Source: G965213525 sp965213525 (GTDB lineage Bacteria > Actinomycetota > Acidimicrobiia > Acidimicrobiales > Poriferisodalaceae). Taken from it: 64,000 nt of DNA. Numbering within the stretch: the first letter of the stretch is position 1; each line of letters begins with the position of its first letter. Positions 15,780-23,494 of this stretch are shown here, in pieces. The position numbers and the translations under genes are program-made. The stretch covers positions 1,612,001 to 1,676,000 of the forward strand of contig OZ243889.1 in assembly GCA_965213525.1 (NCBI GenBank). The letters are read 5' to 3'. The notes beneath the pieces were generated by a model. It was not told the DNA's origin, did no database searches, and saw only the letters and a program-made list of their open reading frames with translations.

Positions 15780-16366
15780 TGAGGACAGAGCCGGTTCAGT
15801 CTCTCGAAGTCCCCCGGCCCATCCGCCTGGATCGACTGGTACGGGTTCCACGGCCCTTCGCCCCGCCACGCATCGACGAACGCCTCGACACTCGTCGGCT
15901 CATCCGGTTCGTATCCCTGCTCGCGCAGACACTCAGCAGTGCCGAGCCACCGCTCGTAGACGGCCCTGATCTCTGCATCGCTCAGCTGCGCCGGCGGGGA
16001 GCTCCCCACCCCACTCAGGCTCCTGCATTCATCGATCAACGTCTGAAACTGCTCACCATCAAGCGCCCCAGGCTCGGCGGAGAACCCGCTCCCATCACCG
16101 TTGACCGTCGTCGCGACGCCACGCTCCTTGAGGCACGCCGCCATCCGCTCGAGTCGGCCATCCTCCGGGCTGACTTCCGAATCGTCCGACGTCGCACCAG
16201 AAACCCCGACAGAAGGCTCAGGCTTGGCAACTTGAGACGTGGGTGGGTCGGTTGCAGACCCCATTCCTTCCGAGGTTGCCTCTACGCCACCACGGTCCGT
16301 GCAACTGGCGAACGAAAGAAGCAGCACACAACTCAACCGGACACCCCGGCTACGTCGTGAGAACAC
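15776..16366 (-). CDS. Small putative lipoprotein of the export cluster
   Basis: About 196 residues. The N-terminus VFSRRSRGVRLSCVLLLSFASC has a twin-Arg-rich basic head, a hydrophobic core and a lipobox-like LSFASC, giving a lipid-modified Cys at about residue 22. A Ser/Thr/Pro linker leads to two related segments (MAACLKERGVATTVNGDG and TAECLREQGYEPDEPTSV), each with a conserved Cys. GTG 16366 is chosen since it places the signal at the start; the longer frame runs back into the upstream gene. It lies 38 bases after the small secreted-polypeptide gene. It could be an immunity protein or a maturation factor, which is inferred from position only. Confidence 0.62.
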   Translation of the reverse strand: MFSRRSRGVRLSCVLLLSFASCTDRGGVEATSEGMGSATDPPTSQVAKPEPSVGVSGATSDDSEVSPEDGRLERMAACLKERGVATTVNGDGSGFSAEPGALDGEQFQTLIDECRSLSGVGSSPPAQLSDAEIRAVYERWLGTAECLREQGYEPDEPTSVEAFVDAWRGEGPWNPYQSIQADGPGDFERLNRLCPQ

Positions 16367-16404
16367 ACGTACCTCGTCGAGGTCACCGGAACGGAACAAG
16401 GGAT

Positions 16405-16767
16405 CTACCCGTATGGCCTGCATCCCGCCCACGTACCCGAGTTGCTGATCGACCCGTTGGTACGCACGTACCACGTCCCCCCTCCGGTACTCGTGGCAGT
16501 CTTCTCACGAACTGTCCAGGTGCCCCCGTTGCCGAAGACGCCATAGCCCCCACCGGGCGGGACGTGTTCGGTGTAGCCCGTCGAGTAGGAATGTGAGTAT
16601 CCACGCAATGATCAGTACTTGGTCCCTGTCTTGCCAACGGTGGCAGCTGCCGGCGAGGCCATGACCACGAGCAGAGCAACGGAGGCAAGCGCGCCAGCCA
16701 GACGCCTCCGTGATGCAAGGCTAGTACCCCGCCGACGCCCCCCCCGGATGTGCTGCAGCTCCATCAT
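16405..16767 (-). pseudogene. Small secreted polypeptide, possibly lactococcin-972-like, with TGA between leader and mature part
   Basis: ATG 16767 starts a clear Sec signal peptide: basic head, then RLAGALASVALLVVMASPAA with an AxA cleavage site (PAAA), then TVGKTGTKY and TGA at 16614-16612. The same frame is open immediately after the stop: RGYSHSYSTGYTEHVPPGGG ... NGGTWTVREKTATSTGGGTW ... SNSGTWAGCRPYG, ending in TAG at 16405. The Gly/Thr/Trp-rich C-terminal part with three GTW motifs looks like a secreted beta-structured peptide. Size, signal and neighbours (lipoprotein, PG-binding adaptor, ABC ATPase, FtsX permease) resemble lactococcin 972-type loci; the sequence match itself is weak. 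Unless the TGA is read through, no mature peptide is made. Confidence 0.55.
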
Positions 16768-16911
16768 GACCCCCAGTTCAGTGCGAGGATCGCTCACGGC
16801 GCTCATCCCACCACACCCATGGGGCCGTCGCAAGCGGCTTGGATGAACGACCCCGGCCGACGCATTGCGGCTGCGGCCCAGCCCAGCCGCCGCCCAACCC
16901 GGGCTCCTCAA

Positions 16912-18543
16912 CTATGCCGCCGCTCGTGGACCGCAGAGGCCGCCGCCGGGGTCGACCGGCCCCGGCTCAGGTGACGGAGCGGGGTCGGCGGGGTCGGCGG
17001 GGTCGGCGGCCCCTGCCGTCGGCGGCCGGGTGGCGGGCGCCACGATGGCGTCCCCGATCGACAGGCCGGTCGACGGGGCCGTCACGGTGATCACCTCGGG
17101 CGCCCGTCGGGGATCGAGCTCGTAGCGGACCGGTCCGGCGATCGCCCCGGCCACCAACAGCGCAGCTCGCTCCCCGCCCGGTCCGTGACCGATGAGGGCG
17201 GCCCCACCCTCCACGGCGGCGCCGAGACCCCCGGCGGAGGTGACGAAGCCGAGCGCCTCGAGGCGGGCCGCGGCCTCCTCGGTCGCCCCCCGGAGGCGCA
17301 CCTGCACCCGGGCGGGCACCACGTCATCGGGATCGAGCCCCCGGAAGACGTCCAGGACGCGCCGGTTCGCCTCGTTGTCGACGAGACGGACCACCGAGGC
17401 CTCGACCCCTCTGAAGCGGACGGTGTCATCGACGACGTCGAGGGTCGAGGTGCTCAGCTCCTCCCCCGAGAAGCTGCGATAGCGGCGCAGGAGGTCGACG
17501 ATGCGACCCACCGACAGGCGCTGGTCGAGCTGGACGTTGGCCAGGCCGGTCTCGACCAGTCGCTGCAGCTGCACGACGTCACCGAGGCCGCGCAGATCCT
17601 TGGTCTGGTCGAGCACGACCCGCAGGAAGGCCTGCTGGCGGGGGATCCGGTCGAGATCGGCCCGCAGGTCGATCGTGTGCCAGGTGCCATCAGGGGCCTG
17701 TTCTTGCATCGACCGGCTGCGGACGTAGGCCAGCGCCGCATCGCCGCCGAGCTCGACCCGCCCGGCCTCCTGCACGGAGAACCCGGTCTCGACGTCACGA
17801 CGTGGTGCGTCGAAGCAGAGCTCGATGCCGCCGGTGATGTCGACCAGCTCCCTGAAGCCCGCCCAGTTGACGTGCACGAAGTGGTGGATGGGGATCTCGA
17901 GGGCGTCGCGGACGGTGGCGGTCAACCGGTCGGCCCGGGCGTCGTCGTCGTCGTCGGCGAAGCTGAAGGCGGCGTTGACGCGCTGGGAGCCGTCGGTGCC
18001 GGCGATGGGCACCCACAGGTCACGGGGCACCGACACGAGGGTGGCCTCGGGGGTCGACGGGTCGAGGCGCAGCACCATGATGGTGTCGGCCAGGGAGTTG
18101 GCGGCCTCGGCGTCGCGACCTGTGAGGATCGCCTCGTCCGCACCGACCCCGGTCACGTCATCGGACCCGACGAGCAGCACGTTGACCGGTGGTCCGACGT
18201 CGCCCGGCGGCTCCGGGGCCTCCGGTGCGTCGTCCTCGGGGACCCCGTCGCCGCCACCGGTGCCCTCGGACCCGTCAGCGGCGTCGGCTGCGGCTGGCGC
18301 GTCATCCCCGTCGTCGGGGCCCATCTGGCGTTCGAGGTCCGCGGCGCGAGGCGGGGGCGGTCCTCGGTCCTGGGCGTCCAGACCCAGCTCGACCCGGTCG
18401 ACGCGGGCCAGCACGCTCGCCACGTACGCAGCCACACCCGCCCCACCGAGCCCGACGAGGCTGAGCATCACGAGGGCGGCGATGGTGAGGCGTTGGCCCC
18501 AGCTTCGGCGGGACCGACCGGCGCCCTCGGTGACCCCGCTCAC
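16912..18543 (-). CDS. LytR-CpsA-Psr (LCP) family glycopolymer transferase
   Basis: A 543-residue membrane-anchored enzyme that transfers lipid-linked glycan onto peptidoglycan outside the cell. It has a basic cytoplasmic head, a membrane helix (about 19-44), a D/E/P-rich linker to about 118, then the LCP domain: VNVLLVGSDD, LADTIMVLRLDP, LVSVPRDLWVPI, VNAAFSFADDD, VNWAGFRELVDITGGIELC and ALAYVRSRSM, containing the Arg and Asp residues that hold the pyrophosphate. A LytR_C domain follows (RVQVRLRGATEEAAARLEAL), then a Pro/Ala/Gly tail. GTG 18543 lies 12 bases after the GT2 stop. As the last gene of the rml run it would attach the rhamnose-containing polymer to the wall. Confidence 0.87.
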   Translation of the reverse strand: MSGVTEGAGRSRRSWGQRLTIAALVMLSLVGLGGAGVAAYVASVLARVDRVELGLDAQDRGPPPPRAADLERQMGPDDGDDAPAAADAADGSEGTGGGDGVPEDDAPEAPEPPGDVGPPVNVLLVGSDDVTGVGADEAILTGRDAEAANSLADTIMVLRLDPSTPEATLVSVPRDLWVPIAGTDGSQRVNAAFSFADDDDDARADRLTATVRDALEIPIHHFVHVNWAGFRELVDITGGIELCFDAPRRDVETGFSVQEAGRVELGGDAALAYVRSRSMQEQAPDGTWHTIDLRADLDRIPRQQAFLRVVLDQTKDLRGLGDVVQLQRLVETGLANVQLDQRLSVGRIVDLLRRYRSFSGEELSTSTLDVVDDTVRFRGVEASVVRLVDNEANRRVLDVFRGLDPDDVVPARVQVRLRGATEEAAARLEALGFVTSAGGLGAAVEGGAALIGHGPGGERAALLVAGAIAGPVRYELDPRRAPEVITVTAPSTGLSIGDAIVAPATRPPTAGAADPADPADPAPSPEPGPVDPGGGLCGPRAAA

Positions 18544-18555
18544 GAGGCCCGGACC

Positions 18556-19995
18556 CTACCGGCCGGCCGACCCCGTCGGCCCTCCGGGGACGAGGCCGAA
18601 CCGGTCGGCCAGTCGCTCGCACCACTCGGCTCCGGGTTCGCCCTCGACGAGGGGCGCCGCCCAACGCCGGTGGGCGGGCCCGGCGGCCCCGCCCCCGGCT
18701 GTGGCGCCCCCGGCGGCCCCGCCCCCGGCTGTGGCGCCCCCGGCGGCCCTGCCCCCGGCTGTGGCGCCTCCGGCGCCAACGCGCCCGGCCACCGGGATGG
18801 CCCAGCGACCGTCCTCGGCCTCTGCGAGGTCAGCGGAGCGGTCGTCGGCCTCGGCGGCGTCGACGAGGCGGTCGTCGTCGACGACCAGGGTCACGACGGG
18901 TCTGACGACGCCGTCGAGCAGCTCACCCCACCGGGCGGCGGCGTCGACCGAGGTCACGGCGTAGAGGGCCACGAGGCGACGTGTCGCGAACCAGGCCTCG
19001 TCGAGGTGTCGGTCGTCGACCACCTCGACCAGGTCGTCGTCGACCCTGGAGGCGCCGAGGCAGACGAGCGTCACGGCCAGGTCCCGGCGGTGGTGGGCCA
19101 GACCGAGCGCGACCCGCACGAGGCGATCGTCTCGACCGGCCAGGACCAGGAGCCGATCCGGGCGGGCCAGCTCGACGGCCGAGCGGAGGCGGTGGGGACG
19201 TGAGACGACGTCGGTGAGCGAGGGTCGTCCCCGCAGCCGCCGGCCCCAGCGGGCGACGAAGGCGGCTCGCCGCTCATCCATCATGGCCGCGGCGACGCTC
19301 GCCGAGGTCGTGGCGTGGCGGTGGTGCACGACGGCCACCTCGGGGACGATCTCGATGCGTCGGCCGTCCTCACCCCAACGTTGGGCGAGGTCGACGTCCT
19401 CGAAGTACCCGGCGCCCCAGCTGGCGTCGAAGCCACCGACGGCGAGCAGCTCGGCCCGGGCGACAGCGAGGCAGGCGGCCGAGGCGTAGTCGACGGGTCG
19501 GCGGACCCGGTCATCGGCCAGCGCGTCGGCGGGTCCCCGCCCGAACGCCAGCGTCTCGCCGTCGGGGCCCACGACCGAGCCGAGCTCCTGGGTCGTGCCG
19601 TCGGGATCGACGAGGCGAGGTGAGGCGGCGACCGCCCCCTCGGCGAGAGCTCGTCGCAACGGGTCGAGCCACCCCGGGGTCAGCTGCACGTCGGGGTTGA
19701 CGAGCACCACGACGGGCGCCCGGGCGACGAGGGTGGCCTGATCGACCGCCGGGCCGAACCCGACGTTGGTCGGGTTGGCGATCACCTGGGCCCCTGACAG
19801 CCACCCGAGATCGGCGGGTCCCGAGGCGGTTGGGTTGTCCACGACGATCAACTCGGCGGCGGCGTCGACGGTGGATGCCAGGTCGGCGACGGTGCGCCGC
19901 AGCAGGTCCAGCCCGCCGTGGGCGACGACGATGCAGCTGACCTCGGGGTCATCGGCCGCCGGGAACGTCACGGGCGGCAGCGCCGATGCCATCAC
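18556..19995 (-). CDS. GT2-family glycosyltransferase (rhamnosyltransferase-like)
   Basis: About 479 residues. The N-terminal GT-A domain has VSCIVVAHGGLDLLRRTVAD, VNPDVQLTPGWLDPLRRAL (the metal-binding DxD-like position), FDASWGAGYFEDVDLAQRWG and the late HHRHATTS, as in rhamnan/galactofuranan transferases. After about residue 285 there is a second, unassigned domain, then a low-complexity linker of three GGATAGGxAA repeats encoded by a 30-base tandem repeat. GTG 19995 overlaps the upstream stop by four bases (ATG 19992 is an alternative). Its place between the rml genes and LCP suggests it builds the rhamnose-containing polymer. Confidence 0.8.
   Translation of the reverse strand: MMASALPPVTFPAADDPEVSCIVVAHGGLDLLRRTVADLASTVDAAAELIVVDNPTASGPADLGWLSGAQVIANPTNVGFGPAVDQATLVARAPVVVLVNPDVQLTPGWLDPLRRALAEGAVAASPRLVDPDGTTQELGSVVGPDGETLAFGRGPADALADDRVRRPVDYASAACLAVARAELLAVGGFDASWGAGYFEDVDLAQRWGEDGRRIEIVPEVAVVHHRHATTSASVAAAMMDERRAAFVARWGRRLRGRPSLTDVVSRPHRLRSAVELARPDRLLVLAGRDDRLVRVALGLAHHRRDLAVTLVCLGASRVDDDLVEVVDDRHLDEAWFATRRLVALYAVTSVDAAARWGELLDGVVRPVVTLVVDDDRLVDAAEADDRSADLAEAEDGRWAIPVAGRVGAGGATAGGRAAGGATAGGGAAGGATAGGGAAGPAHRRWAAPLVEGEPGAEWCERLADRFGLVPGGPTGSAGR
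18681..18776. repeat. 30-base tandem repeat (three copies plus a partial) inside a GT2 gene
   Basis: Units start at 18681, 18711 and 18741, with a partial at 18771; the first two are identical over 30 bases. The length is a multiple of three, so copy-number change keeps the frame. It encodes a Gly/Ala/Thr linker. Confidence 0.8.
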
Positions 19996-20939
19996 CTCGC
20001 CCCCCCGAACCGGCGGACGAGGCGCCCCAGACGGCTCGCACCGGGGCCGGTCGCCGCTTCGAGGCGGGCCTCGGCTGCTTCGGCTCGCACGTCGGCGGTC
20101 GCAGCGCGAGCCAGGTCGAGCTCGTGGGCGACCACCCGGTCGGCGAGCTCGTCGCGGGCGGCGCGCACGCGTCCCCGCAGCTGCCGGTCGACGGTGGCGC
20201 GACGCCCGGCGAGGGCGAGCTCGGCCGCCAGCTCGGCTCCGAGCTCGGCCGGGTCGCGTCGGGTGAGCGCCCGCAGGTGCACACCCCCGGCGAAGGCGTC
20301 CAGGCGCCGGACCAGGGCGGGACGGTCCGGCGTCGGCTCCATGACGTCGGCGGCCCAGGTCACGTCGGTGCCAAGGGCCCGGGCGGCCGACGCCACGGCG
20401 GGCTGGTCGGTGATGACGTGGGCGGCGGCACCGAGGGCGCCGAGCACGTCGAGGGGAAGCACCCGCTCGGGCAGGCGGTATGGCCCGCCGGGGGCGATGG
20501 CGGTGACGTCGGCACCGCCGAAGGAGACCGGGGTGCGACCGGCAGGGACGGCGGCCCCGACACCGGGGGCGGTCACCACGACGACGGCCGGATCCTTCGC
20601 CGGCGGGAACCAGCCGAGGCGCCGGGCCAGGGCGACGCGCCGGTCGAGGGCGTCGCCGTCGACGTCCGCAGCGAGGGCGCCGAGTGACCCGTCAGGGGTC
20701 GACCCGGAGGCATCGAGGGGCACGACGCTCGCCCCACCAGCAGCGGTGATGACGTCGGCGTCGGAGCCGACCAGCCCGTCGGCGGCCACCCCGGGCCGCC
20801 ACTCGACGATGCGCACGTCACCCAGACGTCGTCGCAGCTGCAGGTCGAGCACCAGCCCGATGAGGCCCGAGGCCAGATCGGTCGGACGCCAGGCGACCGC
20901 CACGACGGGGCGGTGCTCGTCGACCCCGGCCGGGGTCAC
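19992..20939 (-). CDS. Unrecognised protein of the rhamnose operon
   Basis: About 315 residues with no recognised domain. The first part alternates strand- and helix-like segments (VVAVAWRPTDLASGLIGLVL; ADVITAAGGASVVPLD; AVVVVTAPGVGAAVP), which hints at a Rossmann-like or glycosyltransferase-like fold. The last 90 residues are Ala/Arg/Glu-rich and helical (AELGAELAAELALAGRRATV), probably coiled coil. GTG 20939 is tentative; GTG 20957 also fits. It sits between rmlD (58-base gap) and a GT2 gene (4-base overlap), so a job in the same glycan pathway is likely, but nothing in the sequence names it. Confidence 0.6.
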   Translation of the reverse strand: MTPAGVDEHRPVVAVAWRPTDLASGLIGLVLDLQLRRRLGDVRIVEWRPGVAADGLVGSDADVITAAGGASVVPLDASGSTPDGSLGALAADVDGDALDRRVALARRLGWFPPAKDPAVVVVTAPGVGAAVPAGRTPVSFGGADVTAIAPGGPYRLPERVLPLDVLGALGAAAHVITDQPAVASAARALGTDVTWAADVMEPTPDRPALVRRLDAFAGGVHLRALTRRDPAELGAELAAELALAGRRATVDRQLRGRVRAARDELADRVVAHELDLARAATADVRAEAAEARLEAATGPGASRLGRLVRRFGGAR

Positions 20940-20997
20940 GCCAACGCCGCCAGCCACGCCGCAGGGCTGACGAGGCCCGTGGTCGCCTGCCTCGGGG

Positions 20998-21855
20998 TCA
21001 CGCCGCAGCCCGCATCCGGGCGACGAGGCGGGCGAGGCCGTCACGCCAATCGGGCAGGTCGTCCAGCCCGGCGAGGCGCGAGGCGAGCGGTTCGAGGCGC
21101 GAGTCGGCGGGGCGGGGGGCCGGGCGGGGCGGGTCGAGCTCGGCGGTGGTGATCGCCCGCAGCCTCACCGACGTGTGCCCGCTCGCATCGAGCGTCGCCC
21201 GGGCGACGTCGTACCACGAGGCCTGCCCCGAGCTCACGACGTGGTGGACGCCGCTGAGCCGGGCATCGCACAGCTCGACGATGCGCCCGGCGACGTCATC
21301 AGCGAAGCTCGGCGAGCCGATCTGGTCTTCGACGAAGGCGAGCTGGCGGTGGGGATCAGCGTCGGCGAGGCGCAACACGGTGGCCACGATGCTCGATCCG
21401 GTGGCTCCGGCCAGCCACGCCGTGCGGGCGATCGTCGCCGAGGGAGCGAGCTCGTGCTCGCCGGCGAGCTTGGAGCGCCCGTAGACGGCCTCTGGATCGG
21501 TGAGGTCCCACTCGTGGTGGGGCCGCCCGAGCCGACCCGAGAAGACGTAGTCGGTGGACACGTGCACGAGGTGCGCGCCCGTCGCCTCGGCTGCCCGGGC
21601 CAGGTTGCGCACGGCCCAGGCGTTGGCGGCGAACGCCGCCGCCGGGTCGGACTCACAACCGTCGACGTCGGTCATCGCCGCGCAGTTGATGACCGCCTCG
21701 GGGGCGAGCGCGACCATCGCCTCGCGCACCGCCACCGGGTCGGTGAGGTCGAGCTCGGCACGGGTGAGCGCGGTGACGGGCCGGTCGCCGAGCAGGCGAA
21801 GGATCTCGACGCCCAGTTGCCCTGCGGCCCCGGTGACGACCAGGGGCCTGCTCAC
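20998..21855 (-). CDS. rmlD: dTDP-4-dehydrorhamnose reductase
   Basis: A 285-residue SDR enzyme that reduces dTDP-4-keto-L-rhamnose to dTDP-L-rhamnose with NAD(P)H. The Rossmann motif VTGAAGQLGVEILRLLG is at about residues 6-22. VINCAAMTDVDGCESDP and HVSTDYVFSGRLG are family hallmarks, and the catalytic Tyr/Lys are in AVYGRSKLAGEH. GTG 21855 overlaps the rmlB stop (GTGA). It follows rmlC and rmlB in the same transcription unit and is the last step of the pathway. Confidence 0.9.
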   Translation of the reverse strand: MSRPLVVTGAAGQLGVEILRLLGDRPVTALTRAELDLTDPVAVREAMVALAPEAVINCAAMTDVDGCESDPAAAFAANAWAVRNLARAAEATGAHLVHVSTDYVFSGRLGRPHHEWDLTDPEAVYGRSKLAGEHELAPSATIARTAWLAGATGSSIVATVLRLADADPHRQLAFVEDQIGSPSFADDVAGRIVELCDARLSGVHHVVSSGQASWYDVARATLDASGHTSVRLRAITTAELDPPRPAPRPADSRLEPLASRLAGLDDLPDWRDGLARLVARMRAAA

Positions 21856-22829
21856 CGCCGTGCTCGGACGCGGGCCGCCAGCGGCTCCCACCAGCTGCGG
21901 TTGGCGCGGTACCAGTCGACGGTGTCGGCCAGCCCGGCCGACGGGTCGGTCCGTGGCGCCCACCCGAGCGCCCGAGCCCTGGTCGTGTCGATGCTGTAGC
22001 GCAGATCGTGGCCGAGGCGGTCCGCCACGTGGTCGACGTAGGACCCGTCTCGCCCGCAGAGCTCCAACAGGGCGTCGGTGAGCTGGCCGTTGGTCAGCTC
22101 GTGGCCACCGCCGAGGTTGACGACCTCCCCGGCTTCGGCCCGCTCGAGGACGGTCTCGATGCCGGCGACGTTGTCGCTCACGTGGATCCAGTCGCGCACG
22201 TTGCGGCCGTCGCCGTAGAGCGGCACGTGTCGACCGTCGAGCAGGTTGGTGACGAACAGGGGGATGACCTTCTCGGGCAGCTGGTGGGGCCCGTAGTTGT
22301 TCGACGACCGGGTGACGACCACGTCCAGGCCGTGGGTGACGTGGTGGGCGAGGGCGATGAGGTCCGAGCCGGCCTTGGAGGCGGAGTACGGCGACGACGG
22401 CCGGAGGGGGCTCTGCTCGGTGAAGCTGCCGTCGGCTCGTGAGCCGTAGACCTCGTCGGTGCTGACGTGCACGACACGGCGGACCCCGAGTTGGCGGGCG
22501 ACGTCGCAGACGACGTTGGTGCCGACGCAGTTGGTCGACACGAACTCGTCGGAGGAGGCGATCGAGAGGTCGACGTGGCTCTCGGCGGCCAGGTGCACGA
22601 CCACCTCACATCCCTGGGAGGCGAACGCCACCGCCTGGCGGTCGCGCACGTCGCCGACGACGAGGCGGCACCGGACCTCGTCGCCATCGACCAGGTCGGC
22701 GATCGTCGAGCGGTGACCGGCGTAGGTGAGCGCGTCGAGGACGACCACCTCGTCGTCGGTCGTGTCGAGCACGTGGCGCACGTAGTTAGAGCCGATGAAC
22801 CCGGCTCCTCCGGTGACGAGGCGACGCAT
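21852..22829 (-). CDS. rmlB: dTDP-glucose 4,6-dehydratase
   Basis: A 325-residue extended SDR enzyme converting dTDP-glucose to dTDP-4-keto-6-deoxyglucose. It has MRRLVTGGAGFIGSNYVRHV at the N-terminus, HLAAESHVDLSI, VHVSTDEVYGSRADGSFTE, the catalytic YSASKAGSDL and RSSNNYGPHQLPEKVIPLFV. ATG 22829 puts the glycine motif at the usual distance. It lies 13 bases after rmlC and is coupled to rmlD. Length and motifs are complete. Confidence 0.93.
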   Translation of the reverse strand: MRRLVTGGAGFIGSNYVRHVLDTTDDEVVVLDALTYAGHRSTIADLVDGDEVRCRLVVGDVRDRQAVAFASQGCEVVVHLAAESHVDLSIASSDEFVSTNCVGTNVVCDVARQLGVRRVVHVSTDEVYGSRADGSFTEQSPLRPSSPYSASKAGSDLIALAHHVTHGLDVVVTRSSNNYGPHQLPEKVIPLFVTNLLDGRHVPLYGDGRNVRDWIHVSDNVAGIETVLERAEAGEVVNLGGGHELTNGQLTDALLELCGRDGSYVDHVADRLGHDLRYSIDTTRARALGWAPRTDPSAGLADTVDWYRANRSWWEPLAARVRARR

Positions 22830-22842
22830 GCGCAGGCCGCCC

Positions 22843-23397
22843 TCAGCTGCGCATCGGCCACGACGGCCGCTGCGCCTCTGGCATGGCCGCACGGGTGGGG
22901 TTCGAGCGGTCCCGGTCGGACAGGACCGGGTCGCTGACCCCCCAGTCCGCGCCGATCTCGGGGTCGTCCCACGCCACGCCGAGCTCGTCAGCCGGCTGGT
23001 AGTACCCGTCGACGAGGTAGGTCACGGTGACGTCGGTGAGGGCGGCGAAGCCGTGGGCGACCCCCGGCGGGATGAAGACCCCGTGGTGGGCCTCACCGTC
23101 GAGCTCGAAGCTCTCGGTGGCGCCGTCGGTCGGCGACCCCCGCCGCAGATCGTGCAGCACCGCCCGGGCCACCCCGGTGGGCACGTACCAGTAGTCGGCC
23201 TGGTGGGCGTGGTGGTGCATGCCGACCACGCTGCCCGCCCGGCGATCCGAGCGGTTGGCCTGGACCATCTCCCGGGCGCCGGTGGGGATCCACTCCCGCC
23301 GGTAGGTCTCGACGAACACGCCCCGCTCGTCGCCGAACACCTTGGGGACGACGTGGTAGACGCCGGCGATCAGCGACGACTCGCGCACGACGGCCAC
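22843..23397 (-). CDS. rmlC: dTDP-4-dehydrorhamnose 3,5-epimerase
   Basis: A 184-residue cupin-fold epimerase. It shows PKVFGDERGVFVETYRREW, QANRSDRRAGSVVGMHHHAH (with the catalytic His region), VLHDLRRGSPTDG and FIPPGVAHGFAALTDVTVTY with YLVDGYYQPADELG after it, all family features. GTG 23397 is chosen (VAVVRESSLIAGVYH); GTG 23388 is also possible. It is the first gene of the rmlC-rmlB-rmlD run, which reads on through a GT2 and an LCP gene. rmlA, the entry enzyme, is separate at 28112. Confidence 0.88.
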   Translation of the reverse strand: MAVVRESSLIAGVYHVVPKVFGDERGVFVETYRREWIPTGAREMVQANRSDRRAGSVVGMHHHAHQADYWYVPTGVARAVLHDLRRGSPTDGATESFELDGEAHHGVFIPPGVAHGFAALTDVTVTYLVDGYYQPADELGVAWDDPEIGADWGVSDPVLSDRDRSNPTRAAMPEAQRPSWPMRS

Positions 23398-23494
23398 TCG
23401 GCTAGTGGTAGCACGCCCCCGCCCCACCGGCTGATCACGCGTCGGCGTCGCATCCGACGCCGGTCTGGGGTGCGCACCCGAGGCAGTCGTCCGC

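Noticed and set aside
18681..18776. CRISPR-like array
   Set aside because: Repeats are contiguous without spacers and in frame within a gene; the same holds for 23876-23988.
17185..19203. A 672-codon open frame on the plus strand opposite the LCP and GT2 genes
   Set aside because: It is the antisense of two genes with clear domains; long antisense frames are expected in such GC-rich DNA, and its composition (Gly/Asp/His/Val-rich) has no domain.
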